Shown: positions 1 through 13,110 of the stretch, piece by piece
Numbering within the stretch: the stretch's first letter is position 1
How the letters are laid out: the number at the start of each line of letters is the position of its first letter
Source of the DNA: Lineus longissimus
Lineage: Eukaryota > Nemertea > Pilidiophora > Heteronemertea > Lineidae
DNA: 64,000 nucleotides
Direction of reading: 5' to 3'
Assembly (NCBI RefSeq): GCF_910592395.1
Contig: NC_088314.1
Location: forward strand, 20,044,070 to 20,108,069
Notes under the pieces: model-generated
Database searches by the model: none
What the model was told of the DNA's origin: nothing
The model's input: only the letters and a program-made list of their open reading frames with translations
Translations under genes and position numbers: made by a program

Positions 1-3000
1 TCTTGTAATCAAAGTGTTTAATTTGGCAACTTCAATTCAATTTCAGTGAGATTTTAACCAATTCTTGTCTAGATTTTGATTTATCATTTGGCACTGTGAA
101 AGTTTCCTTTCGGTCTTTGTTGTAGGAGTTCCTGAGGTAGTTGACACAGTACTTTCAGTTCCGATAGTCCAAGTGTATCTTGACTGCTGGATGGAGAATT
201 CTGGTCTCAGTCTGTTGATATCTTACAACATTTTCTGTGGGAGGCATTGTCCTAGTGAGCGTGGTGAAGTCAAAGCCTTTGCCTTATGAAAGCATGCTTG
301 GTGAAGAGTCAAAATCATATCTGGTCTTCCAAGAACTTTTCTGAGAGGAATGGCTTCTGATTTGAGATTGAAATTGTGTCAAGTTGACAAAAGATCGTGT
401 ACGTTTTGCTACTTTCACTTTCTACTTTGCTCTTGCTAATGAAATGAACCAGACTTGTAACTTGTCTAAATTGACGATGTGACACCATTAAAATCATAAG
501 CCAGAAAATACTAATATGTTATTAGTGGTAATCATAAATGTTTACATTTCAAAGCATCAAAGCCAAAACGTTCCTAATAATTGCCCCAATTTAACATCAT
601 ATCTTGTGGTGGCTTTTGTGGAGAAGCATTCTGCCATGAGACGGATAGTATTGCTCGCCATGACCCTTCGACGCGACCATATTCTCCCTTTGACGTGACC
701 ATAGTCTCCCATTGACGCGACCGTTGTGACCTTTTGTGGACTGTCACTTTTGCACTTGGTGCTATACACCTTGCCACCGGATGTGACCAAGCCATCACTT
801 TCTCTCATTGTTGGGTTTTTATTCATCATGTCTGGTGGCCATGGGGGCAAGGTGACCTCCGCAGAGTTCAGGAGAATCAGAGAAGCTCGGTTATGAGTGA
901 AGTGTTGGCCTTAAGTCCCCGCCCCCACACTGAACGATCTAAAAAAGTGCAAATTATTCCGTTTTTATGGTAATGAGATATACATGTAGTTTATAAGCAT
1001 CCTCAAAGTGTTAAAATGTACTATAACATGATTCAATCTAAAAGCCGTCCTTCTTAAATTGCATGCCATTCAGGATGACACTGCAATAGACAATCCCCAT
1101 TGTAAGCCGTAAATAATGCAGTTACTTGATACCAGGAATGTAAAAAAAGACACAAAAGCCTGTAATTCTTCGTCTTTGCAGCAGTGCTGTTGGTAAGACT
1201 TTTACTAACAAGGTGCACTCAGCGCCGATTCTAAAAAGTACAATCGCCCAGCATGCCGCATCCAAGGAGGCAGCAAAAAACATGATAGCGCTGCAACCAT
1301 CTGGTGTAAATCATCAATCGTGACACATTCCTGGGTCAACTCAGTGCAGATGCGAGGGATACTAACATTAGCGCTCGCACGCGCAGTAATTACGTCTAGA
1401 TGGATCCCCGGAGTATTACGGAGAGACGTTAAAGTGTAGGAGAAGCAATAATTGTAGGAGTGGTGCATTGTGGGAGGATTGCGCGATCTATTATGCTGTC
1501 AATTTCTGGGTTTTTTGTGTCAGTACAAGATCTTAAATGCTAGTACATCATCTACTCAGTAATGTACAGATAACCCAGTCTTCTTCTCACGAAACATCCT
1601 TTGGAGAATATTTCAGCCCAACTACATTCGTTGTACCATACATCATCCATTGACCATGCATACATTTATCGGTCATGAAGGGTGGAAGTTTGTCCTTAAT
1701 AATATATTCTTATGTTCCTAATGTGCAGTCTTTCGCGTTTGTAATGTGGTGAAGTGGTAATTTATGGGATGTCATCATGAACAGAAGAGATTTAGGAAAT
1801 TTTTGTCTAGACGCTAGCAGATACAGATCTGACCATAAAGAAATTGATAAAAGATCGATACATGTATATGGGATGAGAGAATTCTTTTTGTCGGAAGTTC
1901 ATATTCTGTAGCCCTCGCAATCTCAAAAATATTCACAAATCTATTACCATGGGAACAGACCTTGGAGCAGCTCTCAAACACCATTGTTTGTTTTCTGTCT
2001 ACGCCTAAGTCTGTTTGTAATGTTTGTTTGAGAATAATTTTGGAATTATTTTGGTATTTCCTGGGTTAAGCTCACTTATGGACTGGGACTTGCTTATGGC
2101 GTGACTACGGTTGGCGAGACTGTTAAATCAAATACTGTCTAGTCGTGGCTAACTGTGATTTGGGTCATGGGTATTATCCCGGTTTCTGTCGGCTACTATC
2201 CTGGACCAAGTCAGCAGAAAATCGATTCTTTTCAAAGACACGGTAGGTCTGTATCCCAGACAAAAAAAGGTGTATCGAGTAGAAAAAAACGGCTTGGAGG
2301 GTCTGTTAGGTTGTCTAAAAATGAGAAAAGAATTGTTTGTGAGAGGTATTTGATGAAAATGGGCGGGTCCAGTTTGAAAAAATGTTTATTGAGGGCCCGG
2401 GACATTATTCGTAAAAAAAAGTTGGATTGTGTTTGACACTATAATGTCTGCTGAAATCTGTGTCTGATTATGCGCTTGGTTAGGGGCACGTTGATGCAAT
2501 TGTCTAGCAATAACTGTGGAAGTTTTGCTTACAATAGGATGTTAAAAACGCTGGAGGATAGCCCTAATTCTTGGACACCACTTGGTGAATGGGGGTGCAC
2601 TGAGTTGTTGTTCAGGGTGTAGCATTAGACAACTCATGATACTATGGCCTCTACATTGGTTTGTTGTTATCAGGAATATTGTCATTTAATTGTGTCTCCA
2701 AAAGCATATATCATGAAGTCATTGGGGAAACCATTCACGAAGTGCACTGCTAAGGAGTGATTTGTGAAGCCTCCATGTCAGTCTGCAGGAACAGAAACTG
2801 TTTCAAATGCTGGACTTATCACAAAAAAATTAAAGCGCATCCTTTTTGTAGGCCATGTTGCCGGTATGTCTTCCTATTTTTCTTTGTACATGACACAATA
2901 AACCAAGTGTTCTTTAAACCAAAACAAGGTTGTTCTTTCATGAAAAAAGCTTGACACCAGCGTTAAATCCTTCCTTTGTTCTTCAGAGGGCAAATACCCA

Positions 3001-6000
3001 ATATGTCATTCTCAAAAAAACTTATAGCATCTTATACTCTTTGTAATTGTGACCAACTCGGGTTCTTTTTTTCTCCAAAATCCAATACATGAGTCCTCTC
3101 TTAAAGTTGCAGCGTTGTATCTATTTGTAAGGTTAATCTCCATCTGTAATATACTAGGTGTATCTGAATTGACTTTACTCTTTTGATATGTTCTAGTTAC
3201 CTCAGGAATGAGACACTTGCTTGCAGAAATCACCTAGTTAAAATTTCTATTTTCTCATGAAAGATATTGTTGACATTAGTTTGGTAATTTTGTACCCTTG
3301 AACTTGAAGATATTGACAGTCAAAAGTATCAAACATAATTTGGGGCAGCCAGTACAAGAAGAACATTTCCAATATCGGCATCTGTCTTTCTGGCTTTGCT
3401 TTCATCTTGCCAGGAAAGGAGTCCAATATTTCCCTTCCAACCCATCCTGATCGTTGCCATCATGTGCATCTTATGTACAAATCTACATGTTTCCCTGCGA
3501 TTCTTCTTTGGAGCGGAACGGAGAGCTAATCCTGGTGGAGTTCATGTTTCTACCTCTCCATAAAAGAAGGTGACCGGAGCTAAAAGATCGATACTTCGGA
3601 CTGACCTGAATCCAGCCTTATCATACTGGAAAATATAACACATGCATTTGTTGCATACATTATTTAATAATTGAACGGGTTAGTATCCATTGAAGAGGAA
3701 GAATCCAAAGTTATTTGGGATAATTTGATTATGACCGTCGGAGGCCTGGTAGCAAGCTAATCAGTTGGAGAACTGGGGTCGTGACAGGTGATTAGCCTTT
3801 TATACCCAGACTCGGTCTTTAACTTCTGTACAGAAGTTTGAAACTTTTGATACAAACAGTTAAAAAGGGCACTGCTCTGCCATTATTTCTTCTACAACTT
3901 CCATGTCGACCCTCTGATCGTGTAAGTTGGTCAGCGTAGATTCATCATATAATGTTCCAGCAATCATATTCCTATCATTTACCTCAGGTGAGCACATGGC
4001 CCCTTGCCATTTCTTTGTGCCAAGAGACCTGGAATCTATTTTCGCCGCTAATCCTTTAGAGATTCTGCTAGCAAGGTTTTTGGCTGAAGAAAAGAAGTAA
4101 CGGGTATATCTTTTAGAAATCCTATGCCATTATTGGTAGATGATAATACTATGAACCCCCACCCTCCTATCACGACTAAGACAACTACCTGGCACAGCGC
4201 CAGATTCTCTTTTTGAAAAATGATAATCTTTATTTTTTGTCTCCCTTTTAGCAGATAACCCTGACCTTATTCCAGGTTATCTTGGGATGAGGTCAAGTGG
4301 AAATTCTGCTGAGTTACCTGTACAGATTGTATTATGCTGTGGATTATTGGTTGGTAATTTTGAGTCAACTTGGGTGGAAATAATAGAGTGATCAGAGTTC
4401 GTGACAAGAAACTGACGAAACTTTTGCTGCTAAGATGAACATTCAATTTACATGAAATTCATTTCAGCACAAGGGTACATGCATTTCACATTAGATACTG
4501 CTTGAATCTACAGGCAGTTTAAGGCAACCAAGCATAAAATGGATATATTTTTCAATCGCAAGGCCCTTGGGCCTCTTGTTTCAATTTAATCTTGTTACCA
4601 ATTTTCTGATGAAATATTTCACCTATGACACACAGGTGTCACAGGTGTTTGCGACTTTATAAACATGAAATGGAATCTGGATAATCTTCACCTTGATATC
4701 ACTGATATTTTGCATCAAATATCATATTTTCGGAGCTTAGTTAGGGATGGACTCATTAGGGAGTTGGAGGGTAGTGAAGGTAGATCTTATATCGGGTTAT
4801 TGGATCTATTGGTTAATGGATATTTGATAGCAGATAAAAGGCTTGTTTTAGCAGATCATTGGCCTCCTTGTAGATATAGAACATGGAAACACTTTGGTGA
4901 CGTTCCTCATTATCGGAACGATCTAAAGCAATTCAATGCCTGCGCCAACGGTCTCGATTTTCATGGTGCAAGTTGTGAATATACCAATTAAATTGGGAGG
5001 AGATCGAGTCTCAAATTCCGGATTTGTTTATTAATATTGTATTTGCTTTTATAACCTCATTTCCATGTTACAAGTAGTTGATGAGACAAATGGCATTTAA
5101 TGTGGCAGATTTTACCAATATCTGCACTTGACTTCCTTATATCACGATTTTTTGTCACCATAATTTCCTACCTGTTAAAGTTATCTCTTCCTCAAAAAAC
5201 ATTATCTCAATCTCCCTCCCATAGATATTATGACCGCAAGATGCAACTCCGTTTCCCAGCATCCGAATCTAGCATTATGCAGCAACCATAGCTTAATGTT
5301 CCGGTTAATCATTCGAAAAAAGACGTACCACGTTCCTGTATGTCTGTGCGTCCTCGCGGGATGCATAAAATATGCGCAACATCCTAAATCAAGTGGCTTT
5401 GCAGCATATTGTTCCCGGAGGCAGCAAGCCAGCAGAGACTATAGTTGGTATCAGAAGTATATTCAACATTGTTTTTGGCTGCTTTATGTTTGATTGGTGA
5501 GGATTCTTCTTATTTTTCTTCATATTTTTTTGGACCAGACACGATAGGCCTGCTTGATACAGCTTTTGTAAAAGCAATTTTTGTTGGGTCCTTTGAAGAA
5601 ATCTACCCACTATTGTTCCAGCAGGGGGAGTCTGAAATGCATCGACTTTACTTCTGACAACGACTGTGGACGAACATTGCAGTAGAGTTAATTAATTCCT
5701 ATTGGCCGTTAGCGATAGTGGTCAGTGTTGGGAATACTCAGCAACAATGACCATTGTGGTTAAGGGCAATTGCTGTCTTCTGTAAAAAGAATGGCAGTCA
5801 TTGTTTTTTTCAGCTGGAATTTATTTATTTTCAGCTGGGGTTTATTCACTAATGCTTGGGCTTTTATGTTTCCTCTTATTTGACCCCCCCCCCCTTCTGT
5901 TTGAGTAAGTGCAACTTTTCTGCTGTGACCTTGGGTTTTTAATGAAACACTTTGGCCGGATTCAGATCTAGGGTATTGTCAGCTTCATTTCATCATAGGA

Positions 6001-6063
6001 TATGTGTGTGTTTTTGTGCGAAAAGCTACAGGTTCTCATGAAGATACTAAACATTTCCTCCTT
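1..6063. other. No gene recognised; intron or intergenic DNA
   Basis: CpG-poor sequence without a supported exon. Things seen: a CpG-rich pocket at about 1205-1470; an 11-nt splice-bounded segment (1182-1192) between CGTCTTTGCAG and GTAAGA that is probably chance; a Lys/Arg-rich 93-codon ORF at 2155-2436 with no recognised homologue; a C11 tract at 5884-5894. Confidence 0.5.
4665..4991 (+). other. Unassigned ORF of 108 codons, probably not a gene
   Basis: An ATG-started frame begins MKWNLDNLHLDITDIL and ends ANGLDFHGASCEYTN. Composition is protein-like, but there is no recognisable domain, the length is within chance for this much DNA, and no clear splice site or poly(A) signal frames it. 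Confidence 0.1.
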
Positions 6064-6390
6064 GTATTTGACCAGCTATAGAGAGGCCAGTCAGATGTGT
6101 CCAGGGGAGCTGTTTCTTGTATTTGATCAACATTAGAGAGGCCAGTCAGATGTGTCCAGGGGAGCTGTTTCTTGTATTTGACCAGCATTAGAGAGGCCAG
6201 TCAGATGTGTCCAGGGGAGCTGTTTCTTGTATTTGACCAGCATTAGAGAGGCCAGTCAGATGTGTCCAGGGGAGCTGTTTCTTGTATTTGACCAGCATTA
6301 GAGAGGCCAGTCAGATGTGTCCAGGGGAGCTGTTTCTTGTATTTGATCAACATTAGAGAGGCCAGTCAGATGTGTCCAGGGGAGCTATTT
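6064..6390. repeat. Minisatellite, six 55-bp units
   Basis: Units start at 6064, 6119, 6174, 6229, 6284 and 6339, each opening GTATTTGA and containing AGAGAGGCCAGTCAGATGTG. Copies are nearly identical apart from ACCAGC versus ATCAAC near the unit start; copies 2 and 6 share the ATCAAC form. The last copy is cut short. High identity indicates recent expansion. Confidence 0.95.
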
Positions 6391-6656
6391 CAGACTCCTC
6401 TTCCTAATGATTGAGCTACAAATTGCCTGTCTTAATAGAAGTTAACAACAAACCTATTAAGCCATTGTCCAATTCCTAATTAGGTGGTCTGTTAGCCGGC
6501 AACCCTGAGGGGTAGGGGTCAGTGTTCTGAATCTACTAATAGGCAGTTAGTAGCTTTCGACAGGGTCACCAGTTAAGGATGTTGAGAAAAGATTTGTCAA
6601 CGATAGTGAGTACCGGTCGAGGGGCCTGGCTCTCATTTCAGGGGTTGAGGTAATTA

Positions 6657-6845
6657 CAGTGGAACCCCGGTCGGGCGACCACCCCGCTATGATGACCAAG
6701 AATCGCCGGTCCCGAATGGTTTCCTCTCTAATTACCATAACAAGGCCCGCAGTAACACGACCACCCTGGTACCCAGACCACCACCACTGGATTGGGTGGT
6801 CCCAATGACCAAATTCACCCCTCTAACCTGACCAGAGGGTTGTCA
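6657..6845. repeat. Interspersed repeat of CAGTGGAACCCC type
   Basis: After TTA the sequence begins CAGTGGAACCCCGGTCGGGC and then shows repeated CGACCACC/GACCA motifs and CTGACCAGAGGG. This opening resembles the terminal inverted repeats of pogo/Tc1-mariner type non-autonomous elements common in marine invertebrates. I did not find a matching inverted terminus, so boundaries and class are uncertain. Confidence 0.4.
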
Positions 6846-7140
6846 TGCTACAGATGAAACAAATTTTCAAGTCCAAATTTTTTTTCAGTTGTTTTTTTTC
6901 TGCTCAAAATGAAGAAACATCATCAGCCCCAAAAATTTTTGGCTTTGAAAATTTTTCAGAATTTTGAACTTATGAAAAAATTCAACTCTGAAGGATGAAA
7001 AAATTTCTAAGTCCAAAAATTTTGTTTCACTTTTTTTTTCTGCTCAAAATGAAGAAACATCAGCAGCCCCAAAATAATGTTCGCTTTTAAAATTTTTCAT
7101 AATTTTGAAAATTTCTGAGTCCAAATTTTGTTTCACTTGT
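6841..7140 (+). repeat. A/T-rich dispersed repeat with internal tandem duplication
   Basis: The motif (C)AAGTCCAAA(A)TTTT followed by TCTGCTCAAAATGAAGAAAC and CAGCCCCAAAA recurs. Units begin near 6867, 7007 and 7115 (period about 110-140 bp). The start, TGTCATGCTACAGATGA, recurs inverted at 9305-9442, showing that this is a dispersed element and not just low complexity. Confidence 0.7.
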
Positions 7141-7162
7141 CCCCCCCCCCACACACACACAC
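7141..7162. repeat. Simple repeat: C10 then (AC)6
   Basis: Ten C residues are followed directly by an AC run. It abuts the A/T-rich repeat and may be its tail. Confidence 0.9.
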
Positions 7163-9304
7163 GCATACACATACAACAAGAATCCATCCAAGTACTGATT
7201 GGTTTGTGTTTACACAAGAAAAATTCAGACTGCATCAGATCCAATCGGATCTTGTTAGGACTTTTTCTGCACGTGTAAACAGGCGTTCCGATACAGCCAT
7301 TTCTATTTAACTTGTCTATAAACCGTTACAGTTCTCATTAAAGTGCAGAGCAAACATCTTAGTTGGCTTACATGTAGACTGCTGCATCAATCTATCAAGC
7401 TGTGCAAATATTGATACATTTTAATGCGTCTGGGTAGGCCACAATGAAACTGTAAGTATCATTTTTAAAAACGTCTGAAAATTGGTCCAGTGGAGTATTG
7501 GAATGAGCGGACATCTGGAGTATATTTGGGTAAGAGATATATTTCCTCTCTTCCTGATTTGATCTTAGTGACCCATTCATAGCTGAAATGTAGAAGTTTA
7601 CACGTTCATTGTGCATTAATGTCACATCCCGTTGCTATGAAACCTCATTTGATCTTTTGTTGATTGTGAATAAGCGGACTGCTCCATTTGGACCCCTAAA
7701 GTGCCTAAAGGTGGCCTTTTTTTCGCCAGGAGTTTGAAATATCTAGTGGAGATTTATGTTGAAAAAAACTCGTGGTCTCTTGAAAATAAGCCTGGTATAA
7801 AAACAAATCCATTTGACTCAGCAATAGTCACTGTCTGGTGAAGGTCAACATTATTTTGTAGTTTATAACCCTTTCCAAAATAAAACACCACATTTGTTTG
7901 TAACATTTACTTGAAATTCCTTGTCCTCAATTTGCTCTTATTTGGACAGGAACTTGAACCCCAACCTACTTCCTTCGCCCATTACATGGTAAATACTTCC
8001 TGTATCCTGCTGATAACTCCCTCTGGTCAACCAAATGTGACTTGAGGATATGGGTAATAGGACAAAGATCATACCCCCTTCAGTAAGACAGGAAGAACTT
8101 GTATTGGCTAGTCTAGAATTCTTTCGAGTGGCCTCGTAGTATCCTTGCTAAATGTGAGGAACTCACATATCTGGACAAAAGTCTCTGTAACTTTAAACAT
8201 CCAGTCAAACTGCATTGTTTGTGACCGCTCTACTCACATCCAAGATCTTCAAAATGTTCCTTGTTCAAGATAGCAAACTTGCATGCAAACAGGATACTGC
8301 CAGGTTATTTTGAGAGCTTGATTTTTGAGGAGTTTGCCAGAAAATAATGCCATTGGTCATTCATTTCCTGTTTGTTTCCTGTTTTAGTGGAAAACATTCA
8401 AAACTGCGTAATTTTCTGCCGCTATTGATATGGATGTTCACAGACCGGACGTTAATTCAAAAATCTCATCTTGATGATCAATTGCGTGATAAAACCAATC
8501 ATCCAAATATATACACCATAAAATCAATCAGTAAAAAAGTAGAAAATTGGGACCAAAAATGTATCAATTACGTATTATCATTTTCTCATGTCGTTTACTT
8601 ATCTGTTCCGATGAGCCCCTCTTGGGGTGGAGTAGCTGAACTTCACTTAAGTTGTGGGTTGTCCCTCCACTCATTTCAACGTCACAACTGATGTGATGTC
8701 GGAAACATCAGCGGCTTTTTCAATTTGGTTTCACCGCAACAGTACTCCACCACCAGGATGCTGATGTGGCAACTGGCCCATTTTGAATCTTTGTTGATTA
8801 TTCTGGTAATTGATAAAATACAGTAAAAAAGGTCTGTGTTTGCTCATTTTTCTCCAAATTCCCTGAATATTTATCATTATCTGAATCCTTACCTTTACCC
8901 GTTTAAATCTGGTAACATTATTGATCATTCTCAATAATCTCAAACCCGCTTGACTTCCCGGGATTGATGTATTTTTAGCGGTTCATTCAGGGCATGTGGC
9001 TATAAATAATGGAGTGTGACTAAACATAGATTGACGTACGCTATTCGCATCTATATGTAGATAGAGCGAGCCAGGTCGGGAACCAAATCGGATTCTGATT
9101 ACTGATGCAGAAGCCAATAACTATCAGGAGTGTTCCTCATCTATCTAAACTTTGATAAGACATTTGTACTTTTAGATTAGCAAGAATAATGGACACTAAA
9201 CATAGACTGGTGCACGCTATTTTTGCACTGACCTGTCGGAATGAGGTGCTTATACGATTAGGAAGCCTCCTACCGATCTCAATCGCAAATTAGCCTGGGA
9301 AATT
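7163..9304. other. No gene recognised
   Basis: Ordinary AT-rich sequence. ORFs here are short and unsupported (the longest is 114 codons at 8347-8691 plus). The minus strand has TTACCAG...GTAAAG|GTAAGG near 8890-8910, too weak to call an exon. Confidence 0.5.
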
Positions 9305-9442
9305 TTGTCATCTTTCAGAATTCAAAATTCGGAAAAAATTTCAAAACATTTTTTGGACTGATGATTTTTCTTCATTTTGTGCATAAAAAAACAAGTGAAA
9401 AAATATTTGGACTTGAAAAAAAATGTCATCTGTAGCATGACA
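9305..9442 (-). repeat. Inverted copy of the 6.84-7.14 kb repeat
   Basis: Read on the minus strand this begins TGTCATGCTACAGATGA, then TCAAGTCCAAA, CAAAATGAAGAAAAATCATC, matching the start of the repeat at 6841. One unit only is present. The two copies lie about 2.2 kb apart in opposite orientation. Confidence 0.7.
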
Positions 9443-9813
9443 AATTTGCCGCATTATTATGGCCATCCTGCATTCTACATGGTTGTCTGGATGAAAAAGG
9501 GACCTTTGACTTAATTGATGACACATGCTGATTACCAGATGTAAAACAGCAACGATCAAAATTGAATTAGCCGTTTTGATGTGCATGCACTTTCATTCCA
9601 ATTATGCGTAACTCCCAGGATGCTATGTTCCCGGCAGCTAGTCCACCACGCGTCCGCAGGGCTTTGCTTCATGATCCAAACATCCCCGACGTAATGTTAT
9701 ATTCATTTCCTGGCCATTTTACAAATTCAGATAATCCACAGTCCCCGGGTGAGGTCACCACATTCACTTGGCCGTAAATCCTCAGTGGGACACACATCCT
9801 TTTGTTATGCAAT

Positions 9814-9840
9814 GTAACCATGGCAACAAGATGGCGGCTG
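9814..9840 (-). promoter_or_regulatory. RFX X-box-like site adjoining a YY1-like site
   Basis: Bases 9814-9827 read on the minus strand give GTTGCCATGGTTAC, one base from the RFX palindrome GTTGCCATGGYAAC. Bases 9827-9837 read on the plus strand give CAAGATGGCGG, matching the YY1 core AAGATGGCGGC. They sit in a small CpG-rich pocket (about 9600-10090). Motifs are seen; promoter or enhancer activity is inferred. Confidence 0.4.
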
Positions 9841-10817
9841 ATTTATAATCATTTCTTAAGTTCACGGCGACGGTTCTTTTTATTGCCAGGCAAATCAATA
9901 AAGGAGTGGTCTAATCATGATTTGCACTCCAGTGAAGACGATTCTGCTACACAACACGATCGACTTGCATGATTTTTTCCCGCCACGCAATTTGGCGCCC
10001 ATCAATTTTTCCGCCGATGCATTTGCTATGAATTAAGCGACGTGACATTTTGTGATTTGCTATAATTGTCGCGTAGCGGTGTGATTGTGCTTGTTCATTT
10101 AGATGCTGCGATGATATTGCCTGTTTGAGCATAATTTGAACACAGGGAAAATGGCAACAATCATGCCGTGTTAAAACATTTCATGATGTCATGTTTGAAG
10201 TCACTTTTTGGCAGCAGTTAGTTCTTTAGTTTTCTGCAACACACAAAAGTAAAAAATCACGAAATTATTATGTTTATAGTATCTCCTGACCACGTCAGAT
10301 TATGAATCAAAAAGGTTTGGCAATGGCAACCAGACTAGGAGACTGAAATTCCAAAATAAAACCTCACCGAAGATGGCAATACTTCAAGTTAAGGTTGTCT
10401 AAGAAGTTATTCCTGGGATAATAACTCAACTGCAGGGATTACAAAAAAAAGTACACAGCAATGTCCACGTGATATTGATAACTTGGGATTAAGCCAAAAA
10501 GATGCATAGATACATGTCATGTCAATCATATTATTGTACGAGTATATATCTTTGTCTTCTTGTCACTGCCAGCTGTGTATTGCAGACATACCAGCTGGCA
10601 ATGTTCCATATGGCCTCTCTTTAACACGTCTTCTTTAACTGATACAAAGGGACGTTTTCAACCAATTGTCATAAAGATATGTTTTGACCATTGATGAGGG
10701 ACAGCTGGAGCCTCCTTAATGATATGTTTTGACCATTGATACTGTGTGTACTGAGGAAAGCATTCGGAGGGGGATAGTGGTGTGGGGGGAGGGGCTTACT
10801 GTAACCTGGCTGTTCAT

Positions 10818-10852
10818 CATCATCATCATCATCATTGTCATCATCATCATCA
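10818..10852. repeat. (CAT)n trinucleotide repeat
   Basis: Two CAT/ATC runs are separated by a single TTGT interruption. Smaller duplications sit nearby: the segment ATGTTTTGACCATTGAT occurs twice at about 10679-10740, and GTAGACAGTG...CATAGCAGATCTG twice at about 10904-10960. Confidence 0.85.
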
Positions 10853-10960
10853 TATCTGGGAGTTGCTCACAATAAAGCGTTTATAAATAGAATGCCTGAT
10901 CTAGTAGACAGTGCTGTTCATAGCAGATCTGGTAGACAGTGTTGCTCATAGCAGATCTGC

Positions 10961-12977
10961 AGGAAAAGGGAGATTAATACTGCTTCTAATGAACTGCTGC
11001 TGATAACTGATATCTAATAGATTAGAAATACAGATTAGAAAACTTTTAATGGTTTGTCAACTGCAGCTGCAACTAAATGAGGCTCATCGATAAATCTATC
11101 AAAATGAAAGAACTATTGTTCCATTCCAAGTTGGTCTCAACGGATATGCATTTCTTAGACAGTGTTGTACTGTTTAGTGTGGAACAGAATGACTAAACCT
11201 CAACAAATCCAATAAAAAGTTATGAGTTTCACGCCTGGTTGGCATAAATATGTAATGCATGTTTTGTACATTGCTGTATATCTGTTACTCGGAATGTGAG
11301 TGAAATGGAAAGCAAACATGCCTCACACAAAGTTGGCCGAATGAAATGTGCAATTTTACACAGTACTGTAAAAAATGTATTACACATTGTGGGTGAAATG
11401 GAGTATAGATCTCTAGAAATTGATTCCACATCAGACTCCCCCGCATGATGATGTGACCTGACATTCGCCGTTGACTGAAGGCCAGCAAGCACGTGTTCAA
11501 TTCTGATCGGCCTCGTGTCTGTATTCTCACGTATTGATCCAGTGATGGCCATAAGTCGATTTTGTCTTTTGATTCAAGTGTCTAGTGTTTGATCAGTCAG
11601 CTCTGTTCAGGTGGGGTCTGGAATAGTATGGTTGAGGTGAGAATGGAAAGGCATTCACTTTGATGAAACCTTCAGCATTAAGTGCCCTGTAAAGGAACAA
11701 TGTTTGTGCTGGTCATCGCGACTGCCTGCCTTTTGGAGGGGGAAGGAATGGGGATAGGTGTATGCAAAAAAGGAAATATTTTTCTACTCTTTGGCAAATG
11801 CTCATAATAATGGACGACTTGCAAGAATGGTTGTGCATTACAATCAGAGCAATGTTTGAAAGATGGGGGGGCGGGCTCAATGCCATTTGGGATTGTTTTG
11901 GAAAGTGTAAAATTTTTAAAAAGTCGAAAGTGTATTGTATGATATATCTTTTTTACTCTTTGCATGTTCTGTTCATCACCCATTTCCAGTTAAGGTCATC
12001 TTAGCTGTCCCTACCCAGGTTTTTATCATTTCCTTGTCCAAGATTTGTACCAAAACATTATCGATAATTGGTATTAAACAGATGCTGATATATTTGTTTA
12101 AACGATGCCACTCATCTCGAGGATGCTGCCCCAATAAAACTGTAGTGTCACAATAATACTCAGCTGCGATTGTCATAATACTGTACTGTCCTTAATATGG
12201 GTTATTATTGAATATTTTTTATTAGATCCAGATTTTGGATATCGAGCTTTTGGATACTAAAATAGTCGATGTTTTCTTGAAGCCGCAAATCGACTTTTGT
12301 CACTTTCTAATTTGCCACTTTGACCAAATGTTTCTGTTTCCTTAAAACCTGACTCTCTGGGACTTGTCACATTTCATTGACAACCTACTATACCAAGGCT
12401 GTGGCCTTGTGTTGGAGTAACAATGCTTCCTTCAGAGCTCTTGAGACCGCTAAGATTTATATCAAATGATTTTAGTGGGGCTGTGCAACAACTGCTACTC
12501 CTTCATTGCTACCCTATGAATTTCTTTAATGCTTCGAGGGACCATGAGCTATCGGCAAAATATACGATAAAATCCAATTTGGGGCAACCTTGCCGCAGTC
12601 GGTTTTGGTATGCGACACTAAATAGACCCACCTAATGAATGGCAGATCAAACTCCATCAATATTTGCAGATAATTGGCGAGACCCCCGAGGTGTGTACAT
12701 GAATACTAATATACGATATATTTGCGATGAGGGGGAGGTTTTTAATAACCCTGGATTTACATTCTGAGTGGAGAACAGGTCTGAAGTAATCTTTAACGGG
12801 ATGTGTCATTAAGGAGGCAATTCATGCAGTGTTTAGTGTACAGCCTCACAATATCGGCCCCTTTGGATGGGATAGGCTCCACCGACTGGCCTATTCAAAC
12901 ATGGAGGTTTCCCTCTCCTAAAACCAGTTCTTGAGAGGTCCTTAAATTAAGTTCACATCAGGTTTCTAGGTTTCAAT
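10961..12977. other. No gene recognised
   Basis: AT-rich DNA with only chance-length ORFs (107 codons minus at 11229-11552, with a second overlapping frame). No convincing splice pairs were seen. Confidence 0.45.
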
Positions 12978-13110
12978 AATGAAAGCATGTCATGTGAGTT
13001 CTCCTTTAATGGAAGCATTTCATGAGTCGTCCGCTTTAATGAAGCACTTCTGGAGACGTCTTCTTTAAGGAAAGCATTTCATTAGAGATTTCCTTTAATT
13101 TAAGCATAGG
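12978..13110. repeat. Degenerate tandem repeat, about 30-bp units
   Basis: AATGAAAGCATGTCATG..., ATGGAAGCATTTCATGAG..., ATGAAGCACTTCTGGAG..., AGGAAAGCATTTCATTAG... follow one another, each ending in CTTTAA. Four and a half diverged copies. Confidence 0.65.

Noticed and set aside
1182-1192. 11-nt microexon
   Set aside because: Splice-site strings fit, but 11 nt with no flanking exon cannot be supported.
2155-2436. Lys/Arg-rich 93-codon ORF as a small nuclear or ribosomal protein
   Set aside because: Basic character comes largely from AAA-rich DNA; no family signature, no transcript signals.
4665-4991. 108-codon plus ORF as a single-exon gene
   Set aside because: Kept only as an unassigned ORF: no promoter, poly(A) signal or recognised motif.
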